A DNA stretch of 64,000 bases from Achatina immaculata (lineage: Eukaryota > Mollusca > Gastropoda > Stylommatophora > Achatinidae), in contig CM019703.1 in the NCBI GenBank assembly GCA_009760885.1, positions 15,171,459-15,235,458 on the forward strand. Direction: 5' to 3'. The position numbers and the translations under genes were made by a program. Positions within the stretch are counted from its first letter, which is position 1; the number at the start of each line of letters is the position of its first letter. This document shows positions 1 through 10,800 of this stretch, piece by piece. The notes under the pieces are model-generated. The model did no database searches, was not told the origin of the DNA, and saw only the letters and a program-made list of their open reading frames with translations.

Positions 1-37
1 CACTTTGTAAAACTGCACCATACACCTCTATCTACCT

Positions 38-715
38 AGTGAACTCACAGGCAGGAAAACAAAATATACCACAGAATGCCTGAAATCAAAAGAAGGTAAA
101 ATGTTAAAGGGAAAAGAAGACATTGTGGACAGGTGGAGAGAGTACATCAGTGAGCTATATGGAAGAGAATGACCAGAATTAACACCAGATACTGAAAACT
201 GTGATGGACCACAAAAACGTGAAGATGATATCATAGATGCCATTAAACATATGATGAAAGAAAAGCGACTGGGCCTGATAATATAACAACAGAAGAAATA
301 GAGGCGCTAGAGGAGATAGGAATAAAAATAATAACCAAGTTACTGAATGACATTTACAATAGTGGTTATATGCCCAGTGACCTGCTTAAATCTACGGCTA
401 TAACACTACCAAAGAAACCAGGTGCAAAGGAATATGATTACCAACAGACTATCAGTCTCTCATGTCACAAACGAAACTACTTCTGAGAATTATTATGAGA
501 AGAACAAGGAAAAAGATAAAAATGGAAATAGCAGATGAACAGTTTGGATTTATTGAAGGAAAGGGAACACACAATGCCATTTATGCTTTACGAACACTAA
601 CAGAAAGAGCTTTAGAAGTACAGAAAGATCTTTACTTATGTTTCATTGATTACAACAAGGCATTCGACAAAGTGAAACATAAAGAAGTTATTAAAATACT
701 TGAAGACATCAGTAA
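38..715 (+). mobile_element. LINE-A fragment (reverse transcriptase N-terminal part)
   Basis: Fragment of an APE-type non-LTR retrotransposon of RTE/BovB-like appearance. Bases 38-202 are nearly identical to 63838-64000, and the rest matches the minus-strand copy at 50.6-51.1 kb. The frame at 462-722 shows the fingers/palm of a reverse transcriptase: a QFGF...G block followed by FIDYNKAFDKV, which is RT motif A with its catalytic Asp. Stops and frameshifts interrupt it (for example TGA near 170), so it is dead. It stops abruptly near 715, before motifs B and C. A 3' truncation is not the usual LINE truncation and implies later rearrangement. Confidence 0.85.
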
Positions 716-1000
716 AATATAAATAATAACTTCTCTGTGGTAGATTTTAAAATCATCAGAATTTATTTATCGCTCGGACCGATGCATAAAACATAAAAGA
801 TTCGTCTACTAATTTTCACGCACTGATGCTAAATCATGACTTAACGTGATGTACTAACATTTGAGTTAGACATGTTGTCCTGGTCGCTGGCTGAGTGAGA
901 TAATGGGTTAACACTTGTTTATTTTTACACAGTTTTGTTACGATATTTGTCTATTGGTTCATCCGAGTAAACTGCTACGGCGACTGATTACGAGCCTTAA
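716..1000. other. Unassigned intergenic DNA
   Basis: No coding frame, RNA gene or recognisable repeat seen. The right edge, TTAA at 997-1000, is the target-site copy of the MITE that follows. Confidence 0.5.
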
Positions 1001-1231
1001 CTCTTTCACTTCTGGATTAATTTCTGTACTCTCAGAATAAATTTTGATGAGAACTCTGGGTAGAAAGAAACTTGACAGAAGTTAACTCTATAATTTAAAA
1101 AAAAATGTTTCATTAGAAATGTGTTCCTTGTCATTTTATTTTGACCTCACCTAAATATGGCAACGAGCATCGTTTACCGCTAGGTGTGAAAGATTTACTA
1201 ATACTGCCAGTCTTGTTTCGGAATGAAAGAG
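1001..1231. mobile_element. piggyBac-like MITE, 231 bp
   Basis: The element starts CTCTTTCACTTC and ends with GGAATGAAAGAG, so the two ends are inverted repeats of about 12 bp with two mismatches. It is bounded on both sides by the tetranucleotide TTAA (997-1000 and 1232-1235), the target duplication typical of piggyBac-superfamily elements. It has no coding capacity. The assignment rests on TTAA plus terminal inverted repeats only; piggyBac ends normally start CCY, which is not seen here, so another TTAA-targeting family is possible. Confidence 0.6.
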
Positions 1232-1235
1232 TTAA

Positions 1236-1619
1236 TGGGGGTCTAGTGGAAATTTCTGACTAACACTATCACATGTCTGGTCTGGGCCACGCTATATAAC
1301 CCGAAGTAATCTCTTGTGGTTACCCCAGTCTGAAGTGACAGGTTGTGATCCGAGATCAGAAAAGAGCCTCTGTTTGCTCTGAGCGCTGGAAGTCCCTCTA
1401 CCCTCCCAAGTTCTCGTCTCCAGGGCCGGGAAAAAAACAAAACTCTTGCATTTACAGCTTGGTCTAGGTTCGTTTTTGCGATGGCCGTGTGAGCTTTCTT
1501 TACCTCTCTAGAGTAGGCCAGTCGAGCAGCAGACACTTGACTGTTATGTACTAGTGCCGTGCACGCATTAATTGGCTATGACAGCTTTCAGCTTGCTATA
1601 CATATTTATTGCGATTCTT
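1236..1619. other. Unassigned DNA with a 97-codon open frame on the minus strand
   Basis: The minus strand is open from 1536 to 1243 for 97 codons, with no recognisable domain, no repeat and no paralogue elsewhere in the window. A TATATAA-like string lies at about 1293-1299 on the plus strand, within the open frame. It is locally more GC-rich than its surroundings. I cannot tell a real exon from chance; chance is more likely. Confidence 0.25.
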
Positions 1620-1768
1620 ATATGTTGTATATCATTCAAGTGAATTTATATTTTATCTTCTTTCCCTGTTTCTGTGTCCTGTGCTTTTTTTTTTGTATGA
1701 TTAAGATGTAAACCGAAACGTTAATACTGTGTATTAATTAATACAGCTGTTCCTACTTCAGTTTTAAC
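1620..1768 (+). mobile_element. Penelope-like element, 3' tail fragment
   Basis: It is homologous to the tail of the minus-strand Penelope-like copies at 15.6 and 39.2 kb. The shared run is TGTATGATTAAG, then CCGAAACGT, then TAATA and CTGTTCCTAC. Only the noncoding end is left, with no ORF. The same tail recurs at about 16.5 kb and 48.1 kb. Confidence 0.6.
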
Positions 1769-1999
1769 ATTTTCTTATTCTCTGTTTAGCTTTTTTTTAA
1801 AATTGGCTTTGATGGTACCGTGCGCCCCGACACACCCCTCCCCCCAATTCACCCTCCTCAAATGCTTCAACATCGGAGGTTCTGAGTTGTATTTACTTTC
1901 TTTTTCTCTTGGAATTAGAAGTCTTGCTTTTACGTTTCGAAAAACGAAGAGACAGATTTTATTTAAAGCTAAGTATATTGTCTATATCAGTTGTAGAAG

Positions 2000-2340
2000 A
2001 TGCAGATACCAGTCATCAGCCAAGTGTTGGGGGACTTGTCTGTCACTCAGTTTCTGCTTCTCCTTCTTCTCCTGCTGGTTGTTAGTTTCTACTTCTACGC
2101 GACCAGCTACCATGGAACTTGGGAGAAGTTGGGAGTACCTGGACCAAAACCCTGGCCCATCATTGATCACAATCTCGATCTTCGTAACGGGGCAGAAGCT
2201 ACCATCAGGAAGTGGTTCAAGCTTTACGGTAAAACTTTTGGAGCCCATGGTCTGCTACCACACCGTGCTGTTCTGGTCACAAAAGATTTGGTTCTGTTGA
2301 AACAAGTTCTGGTCACAGATTACGAGAACTTTACCGACAG
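2000..2340 (+). pseudogene. Cytochrome P450 pseudogene, exon 1
   Basis: First exon of a CYP3A-like P450 copy whose second exon is broken. The ATG at 2000 opens a frame of 113 codons plus two bases. It encodes a membrane anchor (residues 16-33, with eight consecutive Leu) and the proline-rich hinge PGPKPWP at 47-53, as in microsomal P450s. It ends at ACAG/GTAGAA, a good splice donor. The first ~250 nt differ from the intact paralogue at 38387 at only about 6 positions, but the last 88 nt differ at about 25. Exon 1 itself is undamaged. A longer open frame in another phase (1803-2300) is a shadow. Confidence 0.88.
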
Positions 2341-2654
2341 GTAGAACTTGTTCTTCATTATTCTGATTTATTTCCTTATGTCTTTGACTATACATAGGTA
2401 GAATTGTTTTTATTAAACATGAAAGAAAAAGAAAACAACGAGTTTTCCGTATATTGAAGTGACGGAGCATAGCATGAATAATTAGCATCGAAAAGCAAGT
2501 GAACAGAAAGCTTTTGTACATGAGAGAACGAAGAATAAGGACGCAAGGTGACCGAGGTGATAGCGCTTTACCATCCTGCGGCAAGGTGGCTCCTCGTACT
2601 ACAAGAGTTTAAAGCATACTCACTGTTATTCTTTCACAATTTTTCTTTTTTCGA

Positions 2655-3540
2655 CCGCCAATAATGGGGACTAGAGATCAAAATGAAAAAAAAAAAACCA
2701 AAGCAATGGTTTTCAGCAGGAAAGACGAAAATCCACAGATAGATATACTCATAAACAAAGAGAAAATGGAGCAAGTGATAAGCCACTTCTGCCTAAGGAG
2801 TATATTAATCGGGAATGGGAGATGTGAATACAGATCAAGAAGAGAATAGGAATGCAAGACACACATTGAACACCATGAAGACAGATAACAATCCAGGAAT
2901 CTGCTCATGAAAACAAAAATCAGATTTGTAAAATGCTATATCTATTCTGCACTAATGTGCGAAACAGAAAGCTGGAAAGAGCTGGAGAGAAAGGTAAATG
3001 CAACAAAAATCTGGATATATAGGAAAGTGGATCATGTATTCTGGAGAATGAAAAGAACAAATGCAGTCGTATTAGAACAACTATAACTGACGCATTAGAA
3101 CAACTACAACTGACGCATTCGAACACCTACAACTGACGTATTAGAACAACTACAACTGACGCATTAGAACAACTACAATTGACGTATTAGAACAACTACA
3201 ACTGACGCATTAGAACAACTACAACTGCAACGTGAACGTCTCGAGGAAATAAGGATCAGGAAAACAAAAATACCTTGGTCACATCAAAAGACAAACTATC
3301 ATGTGAGAAACCACGCTAGAAGGAAAGGTGGCAAGATAAAAGAGCAAGAGGTAGGCAGAGATCTAGAGGGGAAGATAACATAGGAGAGGGGGAGGGGTAC
3401 AACGTGGCAGAGTGCACCATGAAGGCGAGGGAGCTAAGAAATTAGAGGTTCATTACCGCCAGCCGTCGTATCGGATACTGCACACGATGATGATGATGAT
3501 GATGATGAGGAGGAGGAGGAGGAGAAAGAGGAACAAATAA
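2655..3540 (+). mobile_element. LINE-A-like fragment in the pseudogene intron
   Basis: Degenerate 3' half of an RTE/BovB-like LINE lying in the 2341-3817 intron. Recognisable pieces are the post-palm segment KKTKAMVFSR (about 2685-2720), a thumb-like stretch (2930-3060) and the C-terminal arginine-rich region near 3330-3400. It ends in a (GATGAT)n tail at about 3487-3510 after ACTGCACAC, parallel to the ends of the copies at 53.9 kb and 49.6 kb. It has many stops. It is absent from the intron of the paralogue, so it inserted after the genes separated. Confidence 0.75.
3071..3229 (+). repeat. 23-bp minisatellite, about 7 copies
   Basis: Tandem units begin ATTAGAACAACTACAACTG at 3071, 3094, 3117, 3140, 3163, 3186 and 3209. 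The array expanded inside the LINE-A-like fragment of the pseudogene intron. Confidence 0.9.
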
Positions 3541-3817
3541 CATACAAGACAATTTTAAGAAACTCTAAATTTGTGCCCCGTTTTTTTTTCTTTTCCTTTA
3601 CACTTAAGTAGAAAACATAATAAGAAGTTCATATGACAGTGAATCACAGAAATTGATTAATTTGGCCTAATTTTGAAATACGAAGTTTGCGTTAAATCAA
3701 TAGCAGAATGTGATATTGAGCTATAGAGGTCCGCTGTTGAAAAGACACTATAAAAACTCTTATTTACTCACGCTAGCATCTAATAAAAGAGCATTTCTTC
3801 CCTTATTTTTCCTTCAG

Positions 3818-5074
3818 GAGTCTTCCAAGAAAAACCAGGTCATCCTTGAGGTTTAGTCTCATGCATAGTTACGGTGAAACCTGGAGGCGAATCCGTCAGG
3901 CGATCAGCCCAATGTTTACTACCTCTAAACTGAAAAGTTTTCTGAATCACATGACAGCTAGTGCAGAGATGCTCGCCCAACTCACCAGACAGAAAACAGC
4001 GAAAGGGGAACTAATCCCTCTCAAGATTTTCGCCACCAAGTTTGCTACGAAAGTTATTGCTAGAATCGGATTCGGTCTACAGCCACACGCCATATCTGAT
4101 AATGAAACAGAATTTGCTTACCACGCGAGAAATCTCGTTGTATACAGCTCTCTGTTTTTTAAATGTTTTGATAAAGTATACCACCGTTTTCCTCCTATTG
4201 AAGGAATCTTTAGAGTTCTTAACATCGACACTGATTTTATCAATAAAGAATCCGACAAGTATTTTGTTAATATTTTGAATTCAACAATTAAAGAAAGAAA
4301 GAAAATAAGAAACACCACAAATAATGATAAAGCCAAAGATATGTTGGATATGTTAATGAATGCAGACATAGAAAATACTGATTTCAAAGAAAACAAGATT
4401 AATCTAAAATGTCTTAGTCATGATGAGATTCTCGGAATTTCGACAATATCAATTTTAGCGGGTGTGGAGACAATTTCAACAGCTCTTCAGTCTATTTTGT
4501 ACTGTTTGGCTCTATATCCCGAAATTCAAGAGAAGGTAATAACCGAAATCGATCACATATTTCCTGACGGGATGAAAGTCGAATATGAACAACTTTCTGA
4601 ACAAAAATAAACGGAACAAGTTATAAACGAATGTCTTCGTTTGTTTCCGCTTCTTTCAACTATCTACAGAATTGCAGCGGTAACAAAAACATATAACAAT
4701 ATAACAATCCCTAAAGGCACCTACGTTCAGATTCCTATTGGACAAATAATGAAAGATCCGGAGTATTGGCCAGATCCAGAAAAATTTGATCCTGACAGAT
4801 TTTCTCCAGAAAATAAGGCTGACCGAGATCCTCTAGTTTTTATGCCTTTTGGATATGGTCCTAGAATCTGTTTGGGGATGCGACTGACGATGATAGAGTT
4901 GAAGATTATCCTTGTGTTTTTACTTAAGGAAGTCAGATTTGCGTTGTCAGAGAGGACTGTACCCAAAAAGGAGAGAAACTGAAAATTAAATCCCTTGGGG
5001 GTTTAACCCTAAGTCCTGCCAACGATATAAAACTGGAGCCACTCAGCAGAGTTCAAATTCCTCTTGACACTTAA
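3818..5074 (+). pseudogene. Cytochrome P450 pseudogene, exon 2 (nonsense + frameshift)
   Basis: Second exon, acceptor TCCTTCAG at 3810-3817. Joined to exon 1 it reads through the helix C motif WRRIR (W136) and the helix I motif AGVET, homologous to the intact gene codon for codon. At 4608-4610 the paralogue's TAT (Tyr378) is TAA. This stops translation seven codons before the helix K E-x-x-R, so the heme-binding half is lost. The frame continues after the stop with NECLR, FDPDRF and the heme loop FGYGPRICLG. A 1-nt deletion near 4965-4970 then shifts the C-terminus, which can be followed in the other frame to TAA at 5072-5074. Both defects could be sequencing errors, but two independent ones argue for a pseudogene. 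Confidence 0.88.
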
Positions 5075-5254
5075 CTGGTGCCTGCTAGCAAAGTCTAACT
5101 GCCTCTTGGGGCAATGATGTGCCTATCAGCAAGTTTAATTCTCTTATGCTCTCCAGCATTATGACTTCTTATTTGAACATTCAGCCTTTTGCTGAGCTTT
5201 TTTCTCTCTACAATGTTACAACTTATAGCCTTTATTCCCCTTCTCTTTGCAAGT

Positions 5255-5640
5255 TTAATTTCTTATCTTATATCTTATATCCTTCCCGTGCCGTTAAACG
5301 TCATATAGGGCTCATAAAGTAGTTCGCCAATTTTTCCTGTCTTCGGCGAGTCTTTCAACTTCATCAAAGGATTTTATGCCTGTTAATTTGACCTCTCTTA
5401 ACAATGTCCTCTTCAGAGTTTCACACGGTCTGCCTCTTTTTCTTTGACCTATTGTGTTCCACTTGATAGCTTGTTTTGGGATTCTCTGATCATTTCTTCT
5501 CATCAAGTGACCAACATATGTCCATCTCCTTTTCCTGATCACCCATGAGACTGGTTGTTGTTCAGTCATCTGTCTTATCTCTGCATATAGTTCTTGAATT
5601 CGTTCCACTTGATGCCAAGTAGTTTAATTTCTGCTGATAT
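5255..5640 (-). mobile_element. LINE-D fragment, 3' end
   Basis: The minus strand encodes the C-terminal part of a LINE ORF: MTEQQPVSWVIRKRRWTYVG, then GHLMRRNDQRIPKQ and RGRPCETLKRTLL, ending in ERLAEDRKNW. It matches the plus-strand copy at 52.38-52.66 kb. The tail on the low-coordinate side is a short (AGATAT)-type run. It is 5' truncated near 5640. It lies about 180 bp downstream of the P450 pseudogene. Confidence 0.82.
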
Positions 5641-5954
5641 CTTATTCTACTGCACTTACAAAACATTCATTTATCCATAGTTCTCACGGATTTTCCACTT
5701 CAGGTTAAGATTCTGTTTCATCATCATCATCATCATCATCATCATCGTCGTCGTCGTCGTCGTCGTCATCATCATCATCATTTTGTCTTTTCGCTATCTT
5801 TCAACTCTGACGCAGATAAGTCCAAGGATTGTCTGTTTGACCCCCACCTCAAATGCTGTAGCGACCTAGAAATGTGATGGCATTGACACTTCATACCCAG
5901 ACGGCAAGCAACTGTCACGTGACTTAGAATACATGTTTATATTTTGCAGGCACT
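5641..5954. other. Unassigned DNA with a TCA/TCG microsatellite
   Basis: The only structure is a trinucleotide run at about 5717-5782, (TCA)n(TCG)n(TCA)n. It could be the (GATGAT) tail of a lost minus-strand LINE-A. No coding region seen. Confidence 0.5.
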
Positions 5955-5967
5955 AGAAGCAGAATGT

Positions 5968-6765
5968 CTACTGCCAAGATAAATAATGTTGGTGATAGTA
6001 CACATCCCTGTTTTACTCCTGTTTGTACCCTAAAGCTGCTGGATAAACAAGCTAACTCAGAATGCAAACAACATAGGAATAAAGATCAACGTAGGAAAGA
6101 CAAAGTTAATGAAGCAAAATGTGAACAACAGAAATGTACTCAGAGTAGACAACAAGTTAGTGGAGGAGGTCAACGAATTTGTATACCTTGGCAGTAGAGT
6201 AGTAGAAAATGGAGACAGCACAGAGGACATCAACACCAGACTTACTAGAGCAAACCAGGCTTTTGCAGTGCTGCAGACTATATGGAAATGAAAAAAACCT
6301 AAGCATAAATTTGAAATTCAGGATATTTAAGAGTAATGTTCTAAGTGTACTACTCTATGGAAGTGAATGCTGGAAAATCACCAAAACCATAGAAAACAAG
6401 TTGAATTCTTTCCAGACTAAATGTTTACGAATAATTAGGAAAATATTCTGGCCAAACACCATAAGAAATAACATCTTACTGGCAGAAATGCAGATGAAGC
6501 CACTGACAACAATTATTGAGGAAAGACGCTGGCGATGGTTGGGACATGTGCTCTGAATGACTGACAACTCACTACCAAAAATAGCACTAAGATGGACACC
6601 ACAGGGGAACAGAAGTAAGGGTAGACCAAAAGAGACATGGAGAAGAACAACAGAAAAGATGTTGAGCAATAGAGGGCTCACCTGGGCAAGAGCAGAAAAA
6701 AAGGCGAAGGACAGGCATTTGTGGAAAACCCTTGCGGAAGCCCCATGCGCCCTGGGCACTTAAGG

Positions 6766-6816
<51 letters not shown>
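5968..6816 (+). mobile_element. LINE-B insertion with inverted 5' end and (GA)n tail
   Basis: Bases 5968 to about 6040 carry RT-domain sequence on the minus strand (as at 57389-57465). From about 6041 the element continues on the plus strand with the thumb and C-terminal region to the typical end TTAAGGTTCAG plus (GA)n. The C-terminus includes RRWRWLGHVL and SKGRPKETWRRT. The 13-bp target duplication AGAAGCAGAATGT is perfect (5955-5967 and 6817-6829). A 5' inversion with a flanking duplication is the hallmark of twin priming. Several stops are present (for example CTCTGA near 6551), so the copy is not functional. Confidence 0.92.
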
Positions 6817-6821
<5 letters not shown>

Positions 6822-6829
6822 CAGAATGT

Positions 6830-7439
6830 GCTGTATATTCTGTTGTACTTCACCTTGTAGACAGATATTTCATTTTTCTAGAGACATGTTTGGCCTTAAA
6901 AGTTATTGCTAGTTTTGTTACGGATTCGGTCACTCGATCGGACCATCATCATATAACCTCAGTTATTTACAGCATATGTGTACTTTGTTGTCCATGTGTG
7001 TTTCTATCTTTTTGAAAATAGCATTTATTGCTTTTTCATTTAGTCTTCTACTTCTGTTTTTTTATTACAAAAGACATGCTATAGTAATGCTACAATGTAA
7101 TAATCATTCATATTCCATGGCTTAGCAATAAAACTACCATTTTCATCAACAAGAACTTAATTTTCATTGTTCATTAGATTTATGAATGTGTGTTGGAATA
7201 AGTGTTTTGAAATTTAGTCTGTTGATTATTAATACTGTGTTAATAAATAAAAAGTAATAAACACAGTAAAGTGAATAAACTTACAGTGAACAATTCTTGA
7301 GGACGATAGCAGCGTATTTAAGATTAGGTTAGCTTTAAACTTATATTTCTTGAATCTGTTAATGACGTCTTTAGCTCTGTTTTATTTAAAGTTCTATCTG
7401 CCTGTCTGTCTGTCTGTGTATCTGTCTGTCTGTTTATCT
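6830..7439. other. Unassigned intergenic DNA
   Basis: AT-rich, no gene or transposon seen. A (CTGT)n microsatellite sits at about 7398-7442, at the junction with the cassette copy that follows. Confidence 0.5.
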
Positions 7440-7850
7440 GTCTCTGTCTATTCTCATCTGGCCTGGCTGAGGATCTTCTTCTACCTGGCCAAATGCTGGT
7501 CACTCATTTATTAACTGGTCTAAACCATTCTCGCGTGTTTTCTTTCCTGTTCTGCCTTCGTGATTTGTCTTCAGTTTCTTCATCTCCTCTGCCTTACTTT
7601 GAAGTCACCATAAACTGTTTTTAATAGCTGATAAAATGATAAAATTATCCAAAATGTTTTACGGATGTTTCTTTGTAAATTAGACAACAAAATAACAATT
7701 TTAAAAGTTTGTGGAATTATAAAAGTGTAAATTAAATGCTCATGCCACATGGTTCACTGGGTTGATATATCACTGCCTTAACAGCAGATTTAGTGTGGGC
7801 AGTCGCATTTTATTCATTTGTGTTTCCAAACAACAGTTTATCTAAATGTT
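7440..7850 (+). repeat. Segmental-duplication cassette, copy I (proximal part)
   Basis: Homologous to 26350-26640 joined directly to 27588-27795 in cassette II and to the matching parts of cassette III. It reads from CTGAGGATCTTCTTCT to AAATGTTGGGTTC. At about 7632-7660 it shows an uninterrupted TGATAAAATGATAAAATTAT where cassettes II and III hold a LINE-C, so it is the empty site. It lacks the 30-bp minisatellite of the other copies. The right end is cut by the (GAA)n tail of the I-like LINE. Confidence 0.85.
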
Positions 7851-10800
7851 GGGTTCTTCTTCTTCTTCTTCTTCCTCCGTGCCCAACTTCGCATGCTCAG
7901 CTTTCTAAGCAGGGAGTTGGGTTATCTCCATGAATACTGCTTTCAGCAGGAGGTCTTCTTAGGAACTCCAGAGTTTCTCCTCCGTAGTTCTCTTTCGGGG
8001 CCATACCTGGGGTCTGGGGTCTCTGTGCATAGTGCAGGTCTGTAGTATGTGTTCAAGAGTCTGGGGGCAGTTTTGGCACATGCATTGAGCTGTTGGTGCA
8101 GCTTTTATCTTGTGGAGATGAGCGTTGAGTCTGCAATGTCCAGTTCGTACCCTGAAGATTGTGGTTTGTTGTTTGTTTAGTCTTAGTATGGAGTCCTGTG
8201 GGTATCTGCTGTTCGTCCTCTGCCTCCATGTGTTTTAGTATTTCCTTTTAATTAGTGCTTTTATTTTTTTTCTGGTTTTTTTTTTGCGCCTGAACTGTTC
8301 TTACTTGGCGCCTTACTTTAGTAGTATATCGACAGTTTCATTTCCTTCAGTGCCACACTTGTAGAGATCTACTGTAGTGCTATCATGTTTGTCGTGGGGA
8401 GATGATTTACTTGCTCCATTACGTCCCTTGTTAGGTGGTCCACTTGTGGACGTGCACTACTTATACATGTATCGTACATCTGTCTATTACTACCGTGACT
8501 GCTAGTTACAGACTCGGCAATACTTATAAAGATTTATATTACTATCATGAAACTTCTGCTATAGAAATATACTAACAAGGACAACACACAGTGAACAGTG
8601 TGAAGTAAATAACAACTGGTGTGAACATAAACTCACACTCTATTGATGGAAAAAAATTAGTAATGATATCGTGAGGGTGAGAGGTATTTGATAACATTCA
8701 ATGAGAAAAAGGAAACGGACTAGTCCTCTTCCCGACAAGAACTTGTTTGCCAAATGGGAAGTGAGAAACCAACTCTCACACTACATGAAAGCAGCAAGTA
8801 AACAAAATGCAAGTACTACTAAGAGTGCAAGACTTACTGCATCAGAATATAAGTACAGAATTCACACAACCATCACAGAAAATCTCTAGACCAAAAGGTC
8901 TACACAAAAATTTAAAAAAGGAACTAATTTCAAATTCCTTAGTTCAGCAAAGTTTGACTCTTTACTTAAATCACAATAGGAAATAATCTCATAATGTCTC
9001 CAAAAGGAGCTTTCTATGCACAAGTCAGCTACATGATAAAAATCAATAACTATAGGCTAGAAAAATCACACCCTCAACTAATCAAGCCTAACAACGATCC
9101 TAACACATTCTCAGCCGAGACTTAACTCAAACTCATTCTAATCTCATAATCATAACAATAATCTTCTTTATTTCACAGACATTAAATATCCTACCCTATT
9201 TTTCCTTAACCTTGCCGAAGTTTCTATCCCGAGAATCACTCAACCCGTGATTCAACCTGTTTACTGACCTTCAGACGAAAATTCACTGGATATTCCGAAA
9301 ATAACTTTTCTGCTACAAACATGTCAAGGAAAAGTTCATAAAAATAATCAAACATCTCGGTGAAATATATCGCTTCAAACCTGACCTTTCATTGAACTCT
9401 TATACACCAAAAATATCAAGGGCTTTAAATCAAATGGTCAAAATATTAAAATACCCTTTAACGAGGAACACGGTATCGTAACAGTAACATCCAATATACT
9501 GTTATACATTGCTTCATCTTGTATAGCCTTGAGGGCTGTCTGACTATCGCATAAGAAGTCTGTTTGTGTCTTTATGTCGTAGTTCCTCCAGAGTCTTTGC
9601 AAGTCTTCAGGATGTGCCTTATCTTTTGGGATGAGGATTGCTGTTCCCTCTCTTTTTTTTAACTGCTTCCTTGGAAGATCATTCTGTGTAGTCTAATATG
9701 GGATACCGTGTGTCCAGGTGTTTCAGTGTTTGGCCTTTTAGATGGGATGGAGAGGGAGTCCCTGTTTTTTTTCCTCTCAATTTCAAGTATTTGGCAATTC
9801 ATGGAGTATGTGGGTGTGCCATGGATGTATCGATGCAGAATATCTAGGCGTTCCCATTCTTCAGGGTTTTTGGAGATTGTGTCATTGTTTTTGGTTGTTA
9901 GGTTTTTGGATATGTGGTTGAAGCTATGTCTTTTTATCGGGCTTCTTGTGGCTTCATTTACATTTTTCTTGCATAAGGTGCTGTAGGCGTTTGAACTTTT
10001 CTGCCATGATGATTTTCTCTTTTCTGCGTTCCTCTAGGTTTTGCAGTCCCGTTGTAGCTTCCATTGTTGTTATTAGTGTATTCTGTTCAATTATTCTGAG
10101 TTCTGTGTTATGGATCTTGTTTAGTTTTTGGAGGTTTAAGTTAACTGCTGTTGCGTATGTGGCCATTCGATATTCCAGGGTTGAGTGCACATTTCCTACA
10201 TTATCTTATAGTTTATAAATCTGTTACCTAGTTTGGTCCTTATAGTTTTTTTCCGTGATCCTCAGTTTCTGGGTAGCTTTTCCTCTCACTTTCATCTATA
10301 TGTAGTTCCCATGTCAGTCTTTTGTCAAATTTTATTCCTAGATATGCCCTGTTGTCTTCTTTGGGTAGGGCTGTGTTGTGGAGAATTAGCATGTAATTCT
10401 CCATTTCAATGGATAGGAAGAAGAGTGTAGTGAATGTTTTATTTTGTGTTTATTTGGACTCACCATATTTCGGCCCAGTCGTCCACCCTGTTTATTGTTT
10501 CCTGCATTCTCATTTTTGTTTCCCCTGTGTATTCTGATTGTGTCCATATTGTACAATCATCTGCGTGCAGATCTCTATGGATGGACAGTGCAAACTGCTT
10601 GGGTAGGTCGTTGATGAAGGTGATGAATAATGTGGGGGATAGCGTCCCTACCTGCGGAGCCTCTTCTGATATAGTTACCATTTTGCTCTTTGTTCCTCTG
10701 AAGTTTGATCCTTCCACGTCTTCTGCTCAGAAAGCCCCTTATCCGCTTCAGCATTCGGCCTCCAATCTCATTTTAGATTAGTTTTATGATTAGTCCTTCC

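Noticed and set aside
1803..2300. 165-codon plus-strand frame overlapping P450 exon 1
   Set aside because: Out of phase with the P450 exon, lacks homology of its own, and a similar shadow exists over the intact exon at 38331-38687.
3846..4610. A separate 254-codon P450-like gene, and likewise one starting at 45686
   Set aside because: Both starts are non-ATG codons inside exon 2 (codons 124 and 142); the real N-terminus is in exon 1 upstream.
9708..10781. Several plus-strand frames rich in Phe, Leu and Ser
   Set aside because: Antisense of the I-like LINE RT and RNase H coding strand.
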